DNA of 64,000 nt from Candidatus Binatota bacterium (GCA_012960245.1 DUBO01000012.1:1-64000); one strand, 5' to 3'. Shown: positions 1 to 9,418, counted from the stretch's first letter. Program-made: numbers and translations. The notes: generated by a model not told the origin, from the letters alone.

Positions 1-1
1 G

Positions 2-1753
2 GGGCTGGTCGCGGTGTCGGTGGTGGCCTTGTCGCTGTCTGCTCCGGTGGCGGCCGATCGGCTGCGCAGGGACATGCACGCCCACCCGTGGCCGCGGGTG
101 GATAAACCGCGAGGTGCTGCTGGGCAGGTCTACCGTTTTCTTGCAGGAGCCACGGGACGCAGCGTAGTGATGGCCCCCATGGGGTTCTCCGAATTGCTGC
201 CCGCGTTGTCGGGCAAGCCGGTGGTCGCTGCCACCGAGCGCTGCACCCTGGTATTTTCGCGCAATGCCGCCGAGGCCTACCTCAGGCTGAAAGATTCGAC
301 CGAGTTCTACCTGCCGACGACAAGCGCTGGGCGGCGTGAGCAGATAGCCTTGCGTTACCAAGCCGGCTACGTGGTGGTGCCGAAGCGACTGGTAGCTACA
401 GGCAGCGAAGATCTGTGGCTGCGACGCACGAGTGCCTCCAGTTATATTGCCGTCGAGGCCACTGCGGCCGATCGCGGGACCGGCGAGTTTCCGCGGGAGT
501 GGACACGCGTGCTGGAAAACAGGGACTACCTTGTTTTTGCCACCGGGTACGCGACCGAAGAGGCGGATGGCCGGCGGCTCGCGGGGGGCGGCGATGATCT
601 GTCGTCCTGGCGTAAGTTTCTGGAACTGGATCCGGACCCCGGCCCGGATTCGGCAGAACAAGCCGGCCTTCAACCAGACAGCGAGGACACTTCGGGAGGC
701 CAGGCAGTGACGGGTCTGTTTGATGAGCGCCGACTGCTGCTGAGCGCTAACCCGCCGTCGCTGTCCAGTGGAGAGGCCGACTCGTTCAACTGGAGCGGGG
801 CAGTGTCTGCGTGGGAGGACTCAGCTGCCTGGGTAGAGCTGAGCCTGGAACTGCCCGAGGACTGTGTTGTCAGTGGCATAGAGATCGTTCCTTTGCAGGA
901 TGGCGACAGCAGGCAGGTCTTCGAGCTCAGTTCAGAGGGCCACAGCACGAGACGGCAGGCTCTTGATGGCCTGCCTATAGCGCTGTCTCTTGAGCCACGC
1001 AGGAGGACGCGAGTTGATCTGCAACTGGCCGGTCTGTTGGGCTCGTCGCCGGCGCTGTCTGGCTTTCGCGTGACTGGCGATCCAGAAAGTTGCAGGCCAC
1101 GCCGGGCCGAGCTGCCTCGAGTTGAAACTGGCACGGGCGAGTTACTGGAACTGGCGTGGACCTTTCCGCGCAACGCGCGGGCGGGCCTTGGCCTGGCCCG
1201 CCGCCTCGCCCACGAGGGGCGCACCGGCGACGCGCGGGCCGTGCTCGCGGCAGCGCTGGCGACTGACCCCGGGCTGGCCAGCGCCTGGGTCGAGTACGGG
1301 CTGATGCTCGATCAGCAGGGGGACTTTGATAGCGCGGTAGTCGCGTTTCGCCGAGCTCTCGAGGTGGATTCCAACCACGCCTGGGCGCAGGGCTGCCTGT
1401 CCTGGGCCCTTTTTCGCAGGGGTAACCTTCCTGCTTCCGTGTACCATTCGGCTCGCGCGTTGCGCCTGGATGAGGGCTACGCCGACGCTTGGACCTTGCT
1501 GGGGATGGCCCTGCGTTCGGCCGGCGCCCGCTCGCTGGCCGAGAGTTCTCTGCGGCGGGCGGTAGAAGAGGACCCCGGCCGTGCCTGGGGCGTGCTGGAA
1601 CTCGCCCGCCTGCTGGAGGACGACGGTCGCCGGGCCGAAGCTGTGCATCTGCTTGACGAGTTCGTGCGGCGCGAGCCCGGCCAAAACAAGGCTGCGCGGT
1701 TGCTGCGACTACTGCGGTCGAGGCTGCAGGCCGGAGTTGCGGTGCCGGGGTGA
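2..1753 (+). CDS. Membrane GT-C-like protein with C-terminal TPR repeats (5' partial)
   Basis: The frame is open from the window edge, so the N-terminus is missing; the visible part begins inside a hydrophobic segment that looks like the last membrane helix of a polytopic protein. Next comes a soluble region (about residues 45-190) with a 'PALSGKPVVA' stretch typical of the C-terminal part of GT-C (PMT/ArnT-like) glycosyltransferases. A beta-rich region follows (about 250-370), then TPR repeats over the last 200 residues (for example around 'AWVEYGLMLDQQGDFDSAVVAF'-like helices). The stop overlaps the start of the glycosyltransferase gene by four bases (GTGA), so the two are probably co-translated and may act in one surface-glycan or O-linked glycosylation pathway. 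The GT-C assignment is inference from the C-terminal part only; the TPR call is firm. Confidence 0.6.
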   Translation, partial: GLVAVSVVALSLSAPVAADRLRRDMHAHPWPRVDKPRGAAGQVYRFLAGATGRSVVMAPMGFSELLPALSGKPVVAATERCTLVFSRNAAEAYLRLKDSTEFYLPTTSAGRREQIALRYQAGYVVVPKRLVATGSEDLWLRRTSASSYIAVEATAADRGTGEFPREWTRVLENRDYLVFATGYATEEADGRRLAGGGDDLSSWRKFLELDPDPGPDSAEQAGLQPDSEDTSGGQAVTGLFDERRLLLSANPPSLSSGEADSFNWSGAVSAWEDSAAWVELSLELPEDCVVSGIEIVPLQDGDSRQVFELSSEGHSTRRQALDGLPIALSLEPRRRTRVDLQLAGLLGSSPALSGFRVTGDPESCRPRRAELPRVETGTGELLELAWTFPRNARAGLGLARRLAHEGRTGDARAVLAAALATDPGLASAWVEYGLMLDQQGDFDSAVVAFRRALEVDSNHAWAQGCLSWALFRRGNLPASVYHSARALRLDEGYADAWTLLGMALRSAGARSLAESSLRRAVEEDPGRAWGVLELARLLEDDGRRAEAVHLLDEFVRREPGQNKAARLLRLLRSRLQAGVAVPG

Positions 1754-2910
1754 GGATCGCGCTGCTCGGACCCGCGCCACCAATGCGCGGTGGTATCGCG
1801 GCGCACAGTCGTGGGTTGTTGCGCGAGCTGGAGAGCATCGGGCACGACACGCTGCTTGTCTCCTGGCGTCGACCTTATCCGCCCGGCGCGCGTGGCTACC
1901 AGCTCATCGATGAAGATCCTTCGGCCTTACTCGACGTTCTCAACCCGGTGACCTGGAGGAGGGCGGCGAGACAGCTTGTTGATCAGGCTCCGGATGTCCT
2001 GGTCGTGCAGTGGTGGCATCCAGTGACTGCTCCCTGCCTCGCCTGGGTCCTGGCCTCTTGTCGCGGCGCTGGCCTCGGCGCGCCCGTGCTGGTCGTTTGC
2101 CACAATCACACTCCGCACGAATATTTTCCCGGCAGCCGGCCGCTCACCCGCCTGCTTCTGGATCGGGCCGACGGCTTGCTTGCTCACTCCCGCTGGGTGG
2201 CAAGCGAACTCGGGCGGCACTACCCGAGGGCTGTTTTGAGGAGCTGTCCCATGCCGGTGCTGGAAGATTACTCTTCGAGTTTTCCTGGTCGTGACGAAGC
2301 CAGGAATAGACTAGGCCTGGACAACAGTGGGGTGGTTTTTCTCGCTGCCGGACATTTGCGCCGCTACAAGGGCATCGAGTTGTTACTTACTTCCTGGGCG
2401 CGTTCGGGTCTCGGCAACCAGGGAGCGGTGCTGATTCTTGCGGGCAGCAATTACCTGCCGGCCCGCGCTCGACGTCTGCTGCTGTCGTCGCTCGGCCATT
2501 CGTGTCGGTTGTTCGATCATTATCTCAACGACGACGAGCTGGCTACCCTGCTGGCCGCCAGCGACGTGGCCGTGTCTCCCTGCCTGAGGGCGTCTCAGAG
2601 TGGCTTTCTCCCCCTGGCCGAGGCCTCGGGGCTGGCCCTGCTGGCGAGCGACGCGGGCGGCCTGGCCGAACAGCTCAAGGGAGGGGCGCGGCAGGAGCTT
2701 TTCGCGGCCGGAAATCCAGCCCAACTCTGCCGGGCGCTGCAGAGGGCAGCGCAGACGGCAATTTCCAGTCCCCCCGGGGGAGGCTGGAATGCCGACAGGA
2801 TGAAGAAAAGCTGGCAACAAACAGTCCAAACCCTTGAGGACGAACTCAAAGGGCTTTTACGGCGGCAGTATACCGGGATAGCTGCAGCCGGACGGCCCGG
2901 CGTGGTATAA
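1750..2910 (+). CDS. Glycosyltransferase family 4 (GT-B fold)
   Basis: A protein of 386 residues starting at a GTG that overlaps the preceding stop (GTGA). The N-terminal half opens with 'RIALLGPAPPMRGGIAAHSRGL', a typical GT4 N-terminal Rossmann strand with a glycine-rich acceptor-side loop. The C-terminal half has 'FLAAGHLRRYKGIELLL' and 'SGFLPLAEASGLALLAS', which correspond to the GT4 sugar-nucleotide-binding region with the E-x7-E-type motif (the second Glu position is not conserved). It should transfer a sugar from a nucleotide-sugar donor to a lipid or glycan acceptor on the cytoplasmic face. Donor and acceptor cannot be told from sequence. It sits 12 bases before gspF, an unusual neighbour for a secretion operon. 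Confidence 0.8.
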   Translation: MRIALLGPAPPMRGGIAAHSRGLLRELESIGHDTLLVSWRRPYPPGARGYQLIDEDPSALLDVLNPVTWRRAARQLVDQAPDVLVVQWWHPVTAPCLAWVLASCRGAGLGAPVLVVCHNHTPHEYFPGSRPLTRLLLDRADGLLAHSRWVASELGRHYPRAVLRSCPMPVLEDYSSSFPGRDEARNRLGLDNSGVVFLAAGHLRRYKGIELLLTSWARSGLGNQGAVLILAGSNYLPARARRLLLSSLGHSCRLFDHYLNDDELATLLAASDVAVSPCLRASQSGFLPLAEASGLALLASDAGGLAEQLKGGARQELFAAGNPAQLCRALQRAAQTAISSPPGGGWNADRMKKSWQQTVQTLEDELKGLLRRQYTGIAAAGRPGVV

Positions 2911-2922
2911 TTTCCAATTCCA

Positions 2923-4155
2923 ATGCCGGTCTATTCTTACCAGGCCCTCGACCAGGACGGACAGGTCGTCGAGGGCGTAATTGACGCCGACACCGAGTCG
3001 ACGGTGATCGCCAACTTGCGTGGCCAGGGGCGCCGGCCGCTCTCGGTTTCGCTGGGAGAGATCGCGGGCAAGTCCAATGGGTTTTCGCTACCGGATCTCG
3101 CGTCGCTTCTGGGCCGCGACAAGGTACGCACACACGACCTCGCGTTGTTTACCCGAGAGCTGGCCACCCTGTTGCGTGCGGGCATGCCGCTGGACCGCAG
3201 CCTGCAGAGCCTCGCCGGGCTGAGCGAGAGCGAGGCCATGAAGACAATCGTCGGTGACGTGCTGCAGATGGTCAGGGAGGGCAAAACGCTTTCGTTTGCG
3301 CTCACCGAGCGACCCACCGTCTTTCCGCCCCTTTACGTCAACATGGTCCGCGCCGGTGAAGCCGGTGGCGTACTGGAGTCGGTACTCGAGCGCCTGGCCG
3401 ACTACATGGAAACCTCGGAGAAAAATCGCGAAGAGATTCGTTCGGCTATGACCTACCCGGCTATTCTCGGATTCGTCGGCAGTATTTCGATAATCATCCT
3501 GCTCACCTACGTCCTACCCCGCTTCACCGTCATATTTGAAGACCTCGGTGCGGCCATGCCGCTGTCGACCCGCATAGTGATGGGTGCCAGCGAGTTCATA
3601 CAGAACTGGTGGTTCATGATCATCATCGCGGGGGTGGGGTCCTGGCAGGGGTTCAGGCGCTGGGCCGCTACTCCCAAGGGGCGTGGCCTGATCGACGACT
3701 GGAAACTGCGCGCGCCCATGCTCGGCGATCTCACGCGGAAGAGTCAGGTCGCTGATTTTGCGCGCACGCTCGGCACCATGCTCAAGAGTGGTGTGCCGTT
3801 GATCCAGTCGCTGGAGATCGTCAGGGAAGTCATCACCAACACCGTCATCAGTCAGGCGGTAGAAGTCGTGCAGCGAGATGTCAGCGAGGGCAAGGGGATG
3901 GCCACCACGCTGGAACGAAGTGGCGTCTTTCCGTCGCTCGCACTGCAGATGGTGGCCGTCGGTGAAGAAACAGGGCGGCTCGACGACATGCTCCTGGTCG
4001 TCAGCGAACACTACGACCGTGAAGTTGGTACGGCTATAACCAGGTTCATGTCCATGCTTGAGCCGGCGATGCTCATGATCATGGGTCTGGTTACCGGATT
4101 CATAGTCATATCCATGATGTCGGCCGTGTTCAGCGTCAACGAGCTGGTGGGCTGA
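2923..4155 (+). CDS. gspF: Type II secretion inner-membrane platform protein GspF
   Basis: A 410-residue protein of the GspF/PilC family: the polytopic platform protein of the type II secretion system, which links the cytoplasmic ATPase to pseudopilus assembly. The N-terminus 'MPVYSYQALDQDGQVVEG' is characteristic. Two T2SSF cytoplasmic domains follow (about 75-195 and 275-400), each ending in hydrophobic segments ('IIILLTYVLPRFTVIF', 'MLMIMGLVTGFIVISMM'), with a third membrane segment near residue 225. It opens a continuous run gspF-G-H-I-J-K-L-M-C-D. The ATPase gene gspE, normally just upstream of gspF, is not in its usual place: a glycosyltransferase gene is there instead. Confidence 0.97.
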   Translation: MPVYSYQALDQDGQVVEGVIDADTESTVIANLRGQGRRPLSVSLGEIAGKSNGFSLPDLASLLGRDKVRTHDLALFTRELATLLRAGMPLDRSLQSLAGLSESEAMKTIVGDVLQMVREGKTLSFALTERPTVFPPLYVNMVRAGEAGGVLESVLERLADYMETSEKNREEIRSAMTYPAILGFVGSISIIILLTYVLPRFTVIFEDLGAAMPLSTRIVMGASEFIQNWWFMIIIAGVGSWQGFRRWAATPKGRGLIDDWKLRAPMLGDLTRKSQVADFARTLGTMLKSGVPLIQSLEIVREVITNTVISQAVEVVQRDVSEGKGMATTLERSGVFPSLALQMVAVGEETGRLDDMLLVVSEHYDREVGTAITRFMSMLEPAMLMIMGLVTGFIVISMMSAVFSVNELVG

Positions 4156-4182
4156 GGCAAAGTGAAGCGGAGGTAAGCGAGA

Positions 4183-4614
4183 ATGATGGACTTGAATAAA
4201 AAACGACGCGCGCAGCAGGGTTTCACCATGATCGAGCTGCTGCTGGTGATGGTAATACTGGGCATGCTGGCGGCCCTGGTCGGGCCCAACCTGATCGGGC
4301 AGGCTGGCAAGGCCCGCAGCAAGACGGCCAGGGTGCAGATAGCCAGCCTGGGCACGGCGCTGGATACCTACGCGCTCGACGTTGGCAGGTATCCCAGCGG
4401 GGCGGAGGGGTTGCAGGGGCTCAGGGACCGGCCGTCGGGCCTGGCCATGTGGGACGGACCGTACCTGGCCAAGAAGGTCCCGATGGACCCCTGGGGTAAC
4501 CAGTACCAGTACCAGGAGCCGAGTACGGGGGGTCTCTACACGATCACCTCTTTCGGATCCGACGGCAGGGCAGGTGGCGAGGGCGACGCCGTCGACATCA
4601 CGAACCTCGACTGA
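4183..4614 (+). CDS. gspG: Major pseudopilin GspG
   Basis: A 143-residue prepilin-type protein, the main subunit of the type II secretion pseudopilus. The type III signal is 'QQG/FTMIELLLVMVILGML', with cleavage expected between Gly and Phe and the conserved Glu at +5. The C-terminal part has the GspG pattern ('YPSGAEGLQGL', 'DPWGNQYQY', 'SFGSDGRAGGEGDAVDI'); the last segment contains the acidic residues that bind calcium in characterised GspG proteins. Length is normal. The gene lies 27 bases after gspF and 9 bases before gspH. Confidence 0.97.
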   Translation: MMDLNKKRRAQQGFTMIELLLVMVILGMLAALVGPNLIGQAGKARSKTARVQIASLGTALDTYALDVGRYPSGAEGLQGLRDRPSGLAMWDGPYLAKKVPMDPWGNQYQYQEPSTGGLYTITSFGSDGRAGGEGDAVDITNLD

Positions 4615-4623
4615 GATCTCTCC

Positions 4624-5148
4624 GTGTTGAACCGCAGCAGCCGCGCAGGATCGAGCAAGGGGTTTACCCTGATAGAGCTGGTCGTGGTCATGGTTATCCT
4701 GGCCGTGACCGCGGTGCTGGTGCTGCCCTCGGTGCAGGGCGGTATGCGGCAGCGCGAAGTGCGACATTCTCTGCAACGCTTTGTCGCCTCGGTTCGCAGG
4801 GCTTCGTCGCGCGCCACCTTCGAAAGAAAGCACGAATCGATGGCCGTCTGGCCACTGGAAGGAAAATGGTCGGTGGGGGTGCCCCCGCAGGAGTTCCTGT
4901 ACGGTGAAGGTGACGGTACGGCGAGCTCCGGCAAGATATTTGAGCTGCCCGAATTCGGGCGCTTCGAAGAAGTGCTCGGCGGCAGGGTCGTGCCGGGGGA
5001 CGTCGTGTTGTTCGATTTCTATCCGGCGGGTGGTTCGAGCGGTGGCAGCGTCGAGATCCTCTACGACGTGGGGGGCGAGCAACAACGCTGGACTTTGAGC
5101 ATAGACCCCCTTCTGAGCGATGTCAGGGTGGAGGCCCCGCAGGGATGA
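4624..5148 (+). CDS. gspH: Minor pseudopilin GspH
   Basis: A 174-residue protein with GTG start and a prepilin signal 'SKG/FTLIELVVVMVILAV' ending in the usual hydrophobic helix. Position directly after gspG and before gspI, together with size and the beta-rich C-terminal part, identifies it as GspH, a minor pseudopilin of the type II system. The sequence after the first 45 residues is poorly conserved in this family, so the call rests on signal peptide and gene order. Its stop overlaps the start of gspI by four bases (ATGA). Confidence 0.88.
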   Translation: MLNRSSRAGSSKGFTLIELVVVMVILAVTAVLVLPSVQGGMRQREVRHSLQRFVASVRRASSRATFERKHESMAVWPLEGKWSVGVPPQEFLYGEGDGTASSGKIFELPEFGRFEEVLGGRVVPGDVVLFDFYPAGGSSGGSVEILYDVGGEQQRWTLSIDPLLSDVRVEAPQG

Positions 5149-5585
5149 TTGTTGGGCGACAACACGCACCGCGTCCCATGCTCCGACGGCAGCAAGGCTT
5201 CACGCTGCTCGAAGTGGTGATCGCCGTTTCCTTCATGGCGGTGGCCATGGCCGCGTGCATGGAGCTGTTCTCGGGTAGCCTCAAGCTCGCCGGGCGGGCT
5301 TCTGCCAGCAGCGAGGCCACTATACTGGCCTCTTCGGTCATGGACGGAGTGATGTGGAAGGTTGAGCTCGATGACACCGAGGAGCGCGGCAGCGAAGGTC
5401 GTTTTGACTGGACTCTTTCGGTGACCGGCGTCGAGGCCGAGCTGGGCGCCTGGGAGGGCGTGCCGCGTGAAGAGCTCAGCGATGATTACGAACTCAAGAG
5501 GGTTGAAGTCACAGTTGCCTGGCGAGGCGTTTCGGGCGACCGCCGGGTGGCGCTGGCCACCACGCGCATGCAGGAGAAGTACTGA
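5145..5585 (+). CDS. gspI: Minor pseudopilin GspI
   Basis: A 146-residue prepilin-like protein with the signal 'QQG/FTLLEVVIAVSFMAVAM' (Glu at +5). In characterised systems GspI is the initiator of the pseudopilus tip and forms a complex with GspJ and GspK. The N-terminal extension before the cleavage site (MIVGRQHAPRPMLRRQQG) is somewhat long; an internal ATG in that stretch gives a shorter signal and is an equally possible start. It lies between gspH, with a four-base overlap, and gspJ. Confidence 0.9.
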   Translation: MIVGRQHAPRPMLRRQQGFTLLEVVIAVSFMAVAMAACMELFSGSLKLAGRASASSEATILASSVMDGVMWKVELDDTEERGSEGRFDWTLSVTGVEAELGAWEGVPREELSDDYELKRVEVTVAWRGVSGDRRVALATTRMQEKY

Positions 5586-5591
5586 AAGCCC

Positions 5592-6383
5592 GTGAAAAGT
5601 GATTTTCAGCGCGGGTTTACCCTGGTGGAGATGATGATCGCCATGACCATCGTCACGCTGATAGCTGCGTCCATATACGGGGTGGTGTCCATAGGCGCGC
5701 GCTCGGCTGGCTCCGGGGAGCGCGTAACCGAACAGGCCCGCCGTCATCGCGTGGCCACGGGTCTCATCACGCGCCAGCTTTCTTCGGCAGTGGCCATACG
5801 GCTGGAGGACGAGGACGGCGAGTCGGTGCCTTATTTCCTCGGCGAGAGCGAGAGCGTGGAGTTTGTTACGTCGGCGCCGCAGCGGCCCGATTCCAGTGGC
5901 ATGGGCCTGGTGCGCTACTGGTACGAAGACGGCGCGCTGTTGATGTCGGAGATGCCGGCCTTTGCGGTGGCGGGGGCCAACAGGCTGGGTGTCGACCTGG
6001 AGGATTACACGCTGACGACAGTGTTGTTTTACGACGTCGACAGGTTTCGTGTGGGCTACCTGCGCACGTCAAATGACATCGATGACTGGGAAGAAAGCTG
6101 GGACGCGGCCGATAGCGAGGAGCTACCGTCGGTGGTGCGTTTTGAATTGAGCTCCGATATACCCGGCGGGCCTAGCTGGACGCACGAAATTCCGGTCTAC
6201 GTGGCCGCCATAAATGAGCTGCACGGAGAAGGTGATTTTCGCGGGGCCAAGTCGATCAAGTCCACGCTGAGAAAGAAAGACAAGGACTCCGACAAGGAGC
6301 CCGACAAGGCAAAGTCTCAGTCGAAGTCCTCTTCATCGTCTAAAACCGGCACGTCCGGCCGCAAAACCACGAGCACTACCTGA
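5592..6383 (+). CDS. gspJ: Minor pseudopilin GspJ
   Basis: A 263-residue protein starting at GTG with the prepilin signal 'QRG/FTLVEMMIAMTIVTLI'. Size and place between gspI and gspK fit GspJ, a tip pseudopilin. It ends in an unusual tail of about 45 residues rich in Lys, Ser and Asp (from 'STLRKKDKDSDKEPDKAK' on), absent from typical GspJ proteins and probably disordered. Its role is unknown; it might tune interaction with GspK or with substrate. Confidence 0.92.
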   Translation: MKSDFQRGFTLVEMMIAMTIVTLIAASIYGVVSIGARSAGSGERVTEQARRHRVATGLITRQLSSAVAIRLEDEDGESVPYFLGESESVEFVTSAPQRPDSSGMGLVRYWYEDGALLMSEMPAFAVAGANRLGVDLEDYTLTTVLFYDVDRFRVGYLRTSNDIDDWEESWDAADSEELPSVVRFELSSDIPGGPSWTHEIPVYVAAINELHGEGDFRGAKSIKSTLRKKDKDSDKEPDKAKSQSKSSSSSKTGTSGRKTTSTT

Positions 6384-6384
6384 C

Positions 6385-7425
6385 ATGGAGCAGACAAAAA
6401 AGTCGCGGCAGGCCGGAGTGGCCCTTATACTTGTAGTGTGGACTTTTGCCGCCCTGTCAGTAATGGCGGCAGAGTTTGCGAGGGCCATGAGGGAGGACGC
6501 CCGGAGGGCCGGCAACTTTGAGCGGTCAACCCGGGCCCGCTACGTGGGCGTGGCAGCAGTGAATGAAGTGCTGCTGCTCCTGACCGAACGCGCGGGCAAG
6601 AGCAGGCGCAATCGCTCGAAGGACGAGGAAGAAGAGGAAGAACAGGTCGGCCCGCTGGACATGCTGGTACAGGGGGATGGCCAGTGGGTGAGGTCGCGAT
6701 TCCTGGGGCATCCCTGCGAGGTGAGGGTGTCCGATGAGGGTGGTAAGCTTGCCCTCAATGCTATCGACAGGGAAGCTGTCGAAGAGATAATGATGAACCT
6801 GGGTTACACGGAACTTGAGGCAGAGACTGTCGCCGACTCTATCGCCGATTGGCGTGACGGCGACGACCTGCACCGTGTGAACGGAGCCGAGGACCAGTAC
6901 TACGAGAGCCTGTCTCGACCTTACGTGGCCAAGAATGGTCCTTTCGATTCGCTGGAAGAATTGTTGCTCGTGAGGGGTGTGAGCCCGTTCGTTTTCTACG
7001 GAGATAGTGAGCTGCCCGGCTTGCGGGATATTTTTTCGGTCTACCACGACAGCAAGCGTCTCAATTCCAGCACGGTGCCGGCAGCGGTGATGATGGCCCT
7101 GAGTGGAGTAGAGAAAGAAGAAGCCTGGGGCTTCAGCGATGAGCGGGCAGTCGAAGGCAGGGACGTGCCGCCTGCCTTGCGAGAGTTGCTCGATGGCGGT
7201 GCGGTTTCTGCGAGGCCTTCGGCCATGCGCGTGGTAACGGTTGAGGCCCGGGTCAAGGAGCGAGGCGGCCGGGTACTCGGGCATGTGAGCACGGTGGTCA
7301 AGCTGGGTGGCAGAGGCGATGGCTTCCAGGCCCTGCGCTGGAACGACGTGATTTTCTCGCGCCCGGGCTTCGGTGACGATCGAGGTGGTCCAGACGAAGC
7401 GGGCCTGGGGCAGGTGGCGGGCTGA
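6385..7425 (+). CDS. gspK: Minor pseudopilin GspK
   Basis: A 346-residue protein and the largest pseudopilin, which caps the pseudopilus tip. The N-terminus 'RQAGVALILVVWTFAALSVMA' is typical of GspK, which lacks the Glu+5 found in other pseudopilins. The inserted alpha domain is recognisable ('LALNAIDREAVEEIMMNLGY', 'ADSIADWRDGDD', 'PYVAKNGPFDSLEELLLVRG'). A short acidic run (EEEEEE) near residue 90 is a local oddity. The last base of the stop is shared with the start of gspL (TGATG). Confidence 0.96.
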   Translation: MEQTKKSRQAGVALILVVWTFAALSVMAAEFARAMREDARRAGNFERSTRARYVGVAAVNEVLLLLTERAGKSRRNRSKDEEEEEEQVGPLDMLVQGDGQWVRSRFLGHPCEVRVSDEGGKLALNAIDREAVEEIMMNLGYTELEAETVADSIADWRDGDDLHRVNGAEDQYYESLSRPYVAKNGPFDSLEELLLVRGVSPFVFYGDSELPGLRDIFSVYHDSKRLNSSTVPAAVMMALSGVEKEEAWGFSDERAVEGRDVPPALRELLDGGAVSARPSAMRVVTVEARVKERGGRVLGHVSTVVKLGGRGDGFQALRWNDVIFSRPGFGDDRGGPDEAGLGQVAG

Positions 7426-8795
7426 TGGAATTGACCGGATTTCTTGGTCGCCTGGCCCGAGCCGATTTTGCCGACGCGTTGGGCATCTACGTAACGGCTG
7501 GAATGGTTTCCCTGGTGCTGGTCCGCAAGCGGGTCAACTCGGTCAAGGTGGTGGCGGTTGAAAGCGCCGAGCTCGCCGGGGAATCCGACGCTCGTGATTC
7601 TGTCCTCGAGGGCGTGATCAAGGCGTTTGTCGAGCGGCACGGGATTGACGACGCCAGAGTTTCCCTCGCAGTGGGCCGGGACATAACGATGTTCGGAGAC
7701 CTTCAGCTCCCCGCTTCGGCCGTGGCCAATCTCGAGCAGGTGCTGGGCTACGAAATGGATCGCCTGCTGCCGATCCCCGCCGAGGAGCTGTATTCGGATA
7801 CACTTGTGCGGCCGGTGGGCGAAGGCGATGAAAAATTCGCTGTGACCGTAGTCACGGTGATGAAGAAAGAAGCGGATCGCCTACGGGAGATTCTCGAGGG
7901 CCTGGGACTCGAAGGAGCATCTTTTACAGCCCAACCGGTTGCCGCCTGCGATTTTTTCGAGTTCTGTTCGCCGACCGCGGCAGGGGTAACCGGCCTTGTT
8001 ACCGGCGAAGGCGAGCAGACCTGCATGGCTGTGTGTTACGCAGGCTCGTTGGTTTCGAGCAGGACCTGGGATCGCTACGTGGTCGAGCCCGCCGAGGGCC
8101 GCCTGCGTCGCGAGGTAGAACGTTTTCTGCCCGAGAGGCTGGATGCCGAACTTCGGATCGTGGGTAGTAGCGGCAGCGACGGTGAGGTTTCCCTCGCTGA
8201 GCTGCTGCCAGCTGATTGCCTGGCCGAGGGGGTGTATATTTCAGACAACGAAGCCATCGCCGTTGGTGCGGCGCTGGGGCAGCTCGGAGAGGGCAGGCAG
8301 TCCTTCTGCCTGCTGCCGGCTGACATGGTCAGGGGGTCGGCCGGTTTCGGGCTCAGGGAAATGGCCCTGGCCGCGGTTGTGCTTTTGATGGCGGGCGGTC
8401 TTGCCATGACCATCGGGCTGAAGAACCTGGCCGTAAATGGGGCACTGGCGGCCGAGGTGGGCCGCCTGGCGCCACTGGCTGCGCAAGTCAGCTCGCTGGA
8501 AGAAGAGAACCGGCAGCGTCTTGATCTCGTGTTTCAACTCGAGGCGGATGCCGAACAGAGCGTGCTTTCCTACTTGAGGGCCGTAACCACCCTGGTGCCC
8601 CGCACGGCCTACCTCACGACTTTTCGTTTCAAGGGCGACAGGATCGAGCTCGATGGAATTGCCGACAGTGCTTCGGGGCTTATCGGCGTGCTCGAAAAGT
8701 CGCCGTTGTTCAATAACGTGGAATTTACGGCTCCGACAACCAAGTACCTTCAGAGTCAGGAGCGGTTTTCGTTGCGCATGAGGATTGAGAAATGA
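7425..8795 (+). CDS. gspL: GspL-like (PilM/PilN-type) type II secretion protein
   Basis: A 456-residue protein between gspK and gspM. The first 280 residues form a cytoplasmic actin-like PilM/GspL domain ('LPASAVANLEQVLGYEMDRLLP' is the conserved PilM/GspL segment). A single membrane helix follows near residue 310 ('REMALAAVVLLMAGGLAMTIG'), then a coiled coil and a PilN-like periplasmic ferredoxin-fold domain ('TAYLTTFRFKGDRIELDG'). This organisation, in effect a PilM-PilN fusion, is that of GspL, which recruits the GspE ATPase to the inner-membrane platform. It overlaps gspM by four bases. Confidence 0.88.
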   Translation: MELTGFLGRLARADFADALGIYVTAGMVSLVLVRKRVNSVKVVAVESAELAGESDARDSVLEGVIKAFVERHGIDDARVSLAVGRDITMFGDLQLPASAVANLEQVLGYEMDRLLPIPAEELYSDTLVRPVGEGDEKFAVTVVTVMKKEADRLREILEGLGLEGASFTAQPVAACDFFEFCSPTAAGVTGLVTGEGEQTCMAVCYAGSLVSSRTWDRYVVEPAEGRLRREVERFLPERLDAELRIVGSSGSDGEVSLAELLPADCLAEGVYISDNEAIAVGAALGQLGEGRQSFCLLPADMVRGSAGFGLREMALAAVVLLMAGGLAMTIGLKNLAVNGALAAEVGRLAPLAAQVSSLEEENRQRLDLVFQLEADAEQSVLSYLRAVTTLVPRTAYLTTFRFKGDRIELDGIADSASGLIGVLEKSPLFNNVEFTAPTTKYLQSQERFSLRMRIEK

Positions 8796-9418
8796 CCCTG
8801 GCTGAACGATGGGAGGCCCTGTCGCTTCGCGAGCGCGTGCTGGTTGGTGGCGTGGGGCTGTTGCTCCTCGCTTTTGGTGGTCGTTCTGCCTTCGTCGCCG
8901 TGGTGGCGGAGGTGCCCGGCGGAAGCACCGACGAAGCCTGGGTGCAGTTGAAGAAAATAGATACCTACAACAGGGTCTACGCGCGCCACGACGCGGCCGA
9001 GAAGCGGCAAGCAGAGGCGCGGGAGCGTTACCGGCGCGTTCAGGCGAGCCTGATCCCCGGTTCTACGCCCACGCAAGTCGGGGCCGAGCTGCAGGGAGAC
9101 CTGGGAACCATGGCGGGAGCGGCCGGTCTCAATGTTCTCAGCTCGCAGATACTGAGGGTGGAAGAAGTCCAGAACTTTCACCGCATCGGAGTGAGGCTTA
9201 CCCTCAGCGGCAATCTCAGCGGCGTGGCGAGGCTGCTGTCGTCGATTGAATCTGATGATATAGACTTGCGGGTTACCCTGTTGGAAATAAACAGAAAACT
9301 CGGCGCGCGCCGCCGGCCGACGCCTACCGCTAGGCCGGGTACGACTTCCACCAGCTCCACGGTAGCGGCGCTCACGGCCACGATGGAAGTGAAAACCTTC
9401 ATGCAGGAGCAGTTGTGA
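8792..9418 (+). CDS. gspM: GspM-like type II secretion protein
   Basis: A 208-residue protein with a short cytoplasmic N-terminus, one membrane helix at about residues 20-40 ('VGGVGLLLLAFGGRSAFVAVV'), a coiled-coil stretch and a C-terminal ferredoxin-like fold with 'VQNFHRIGVRLTLSGNLSGV'. This matches GspM/PilO architecture; GspM partners GspL in the inner-membrane platform. Sequence conservation in the family is low, so the name rests on topology and on position (four-base overlaps with gspL and with the next gene). Confidence 0.82.
   Translation: MTLAERWEALSLRERVLVGGVGLLLLAFGGRSAFVAVVAEVPGGSTDEAWVQLKKIDTYNRVYARHDAAEKRQAEARERYRRVQASLIPGSTPTQVGAELQGDLGTMAGAAGLNVLSSQILRVEEVQNFHRIGVRLTLSGNLSGVARLLSSIESDDIDLRVTLLEINRKLGARRRPTPTARPGTTSTSSTVAALTATMEVKTFMQEQL

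Noticed and set aside
3514-5169. Long minus-strand open frame antisense to gspF-gspH
   Set aside because: Low-complexity shadow of GC-rich plus-strand genes with clear family motifs; no domain or ribosome site.
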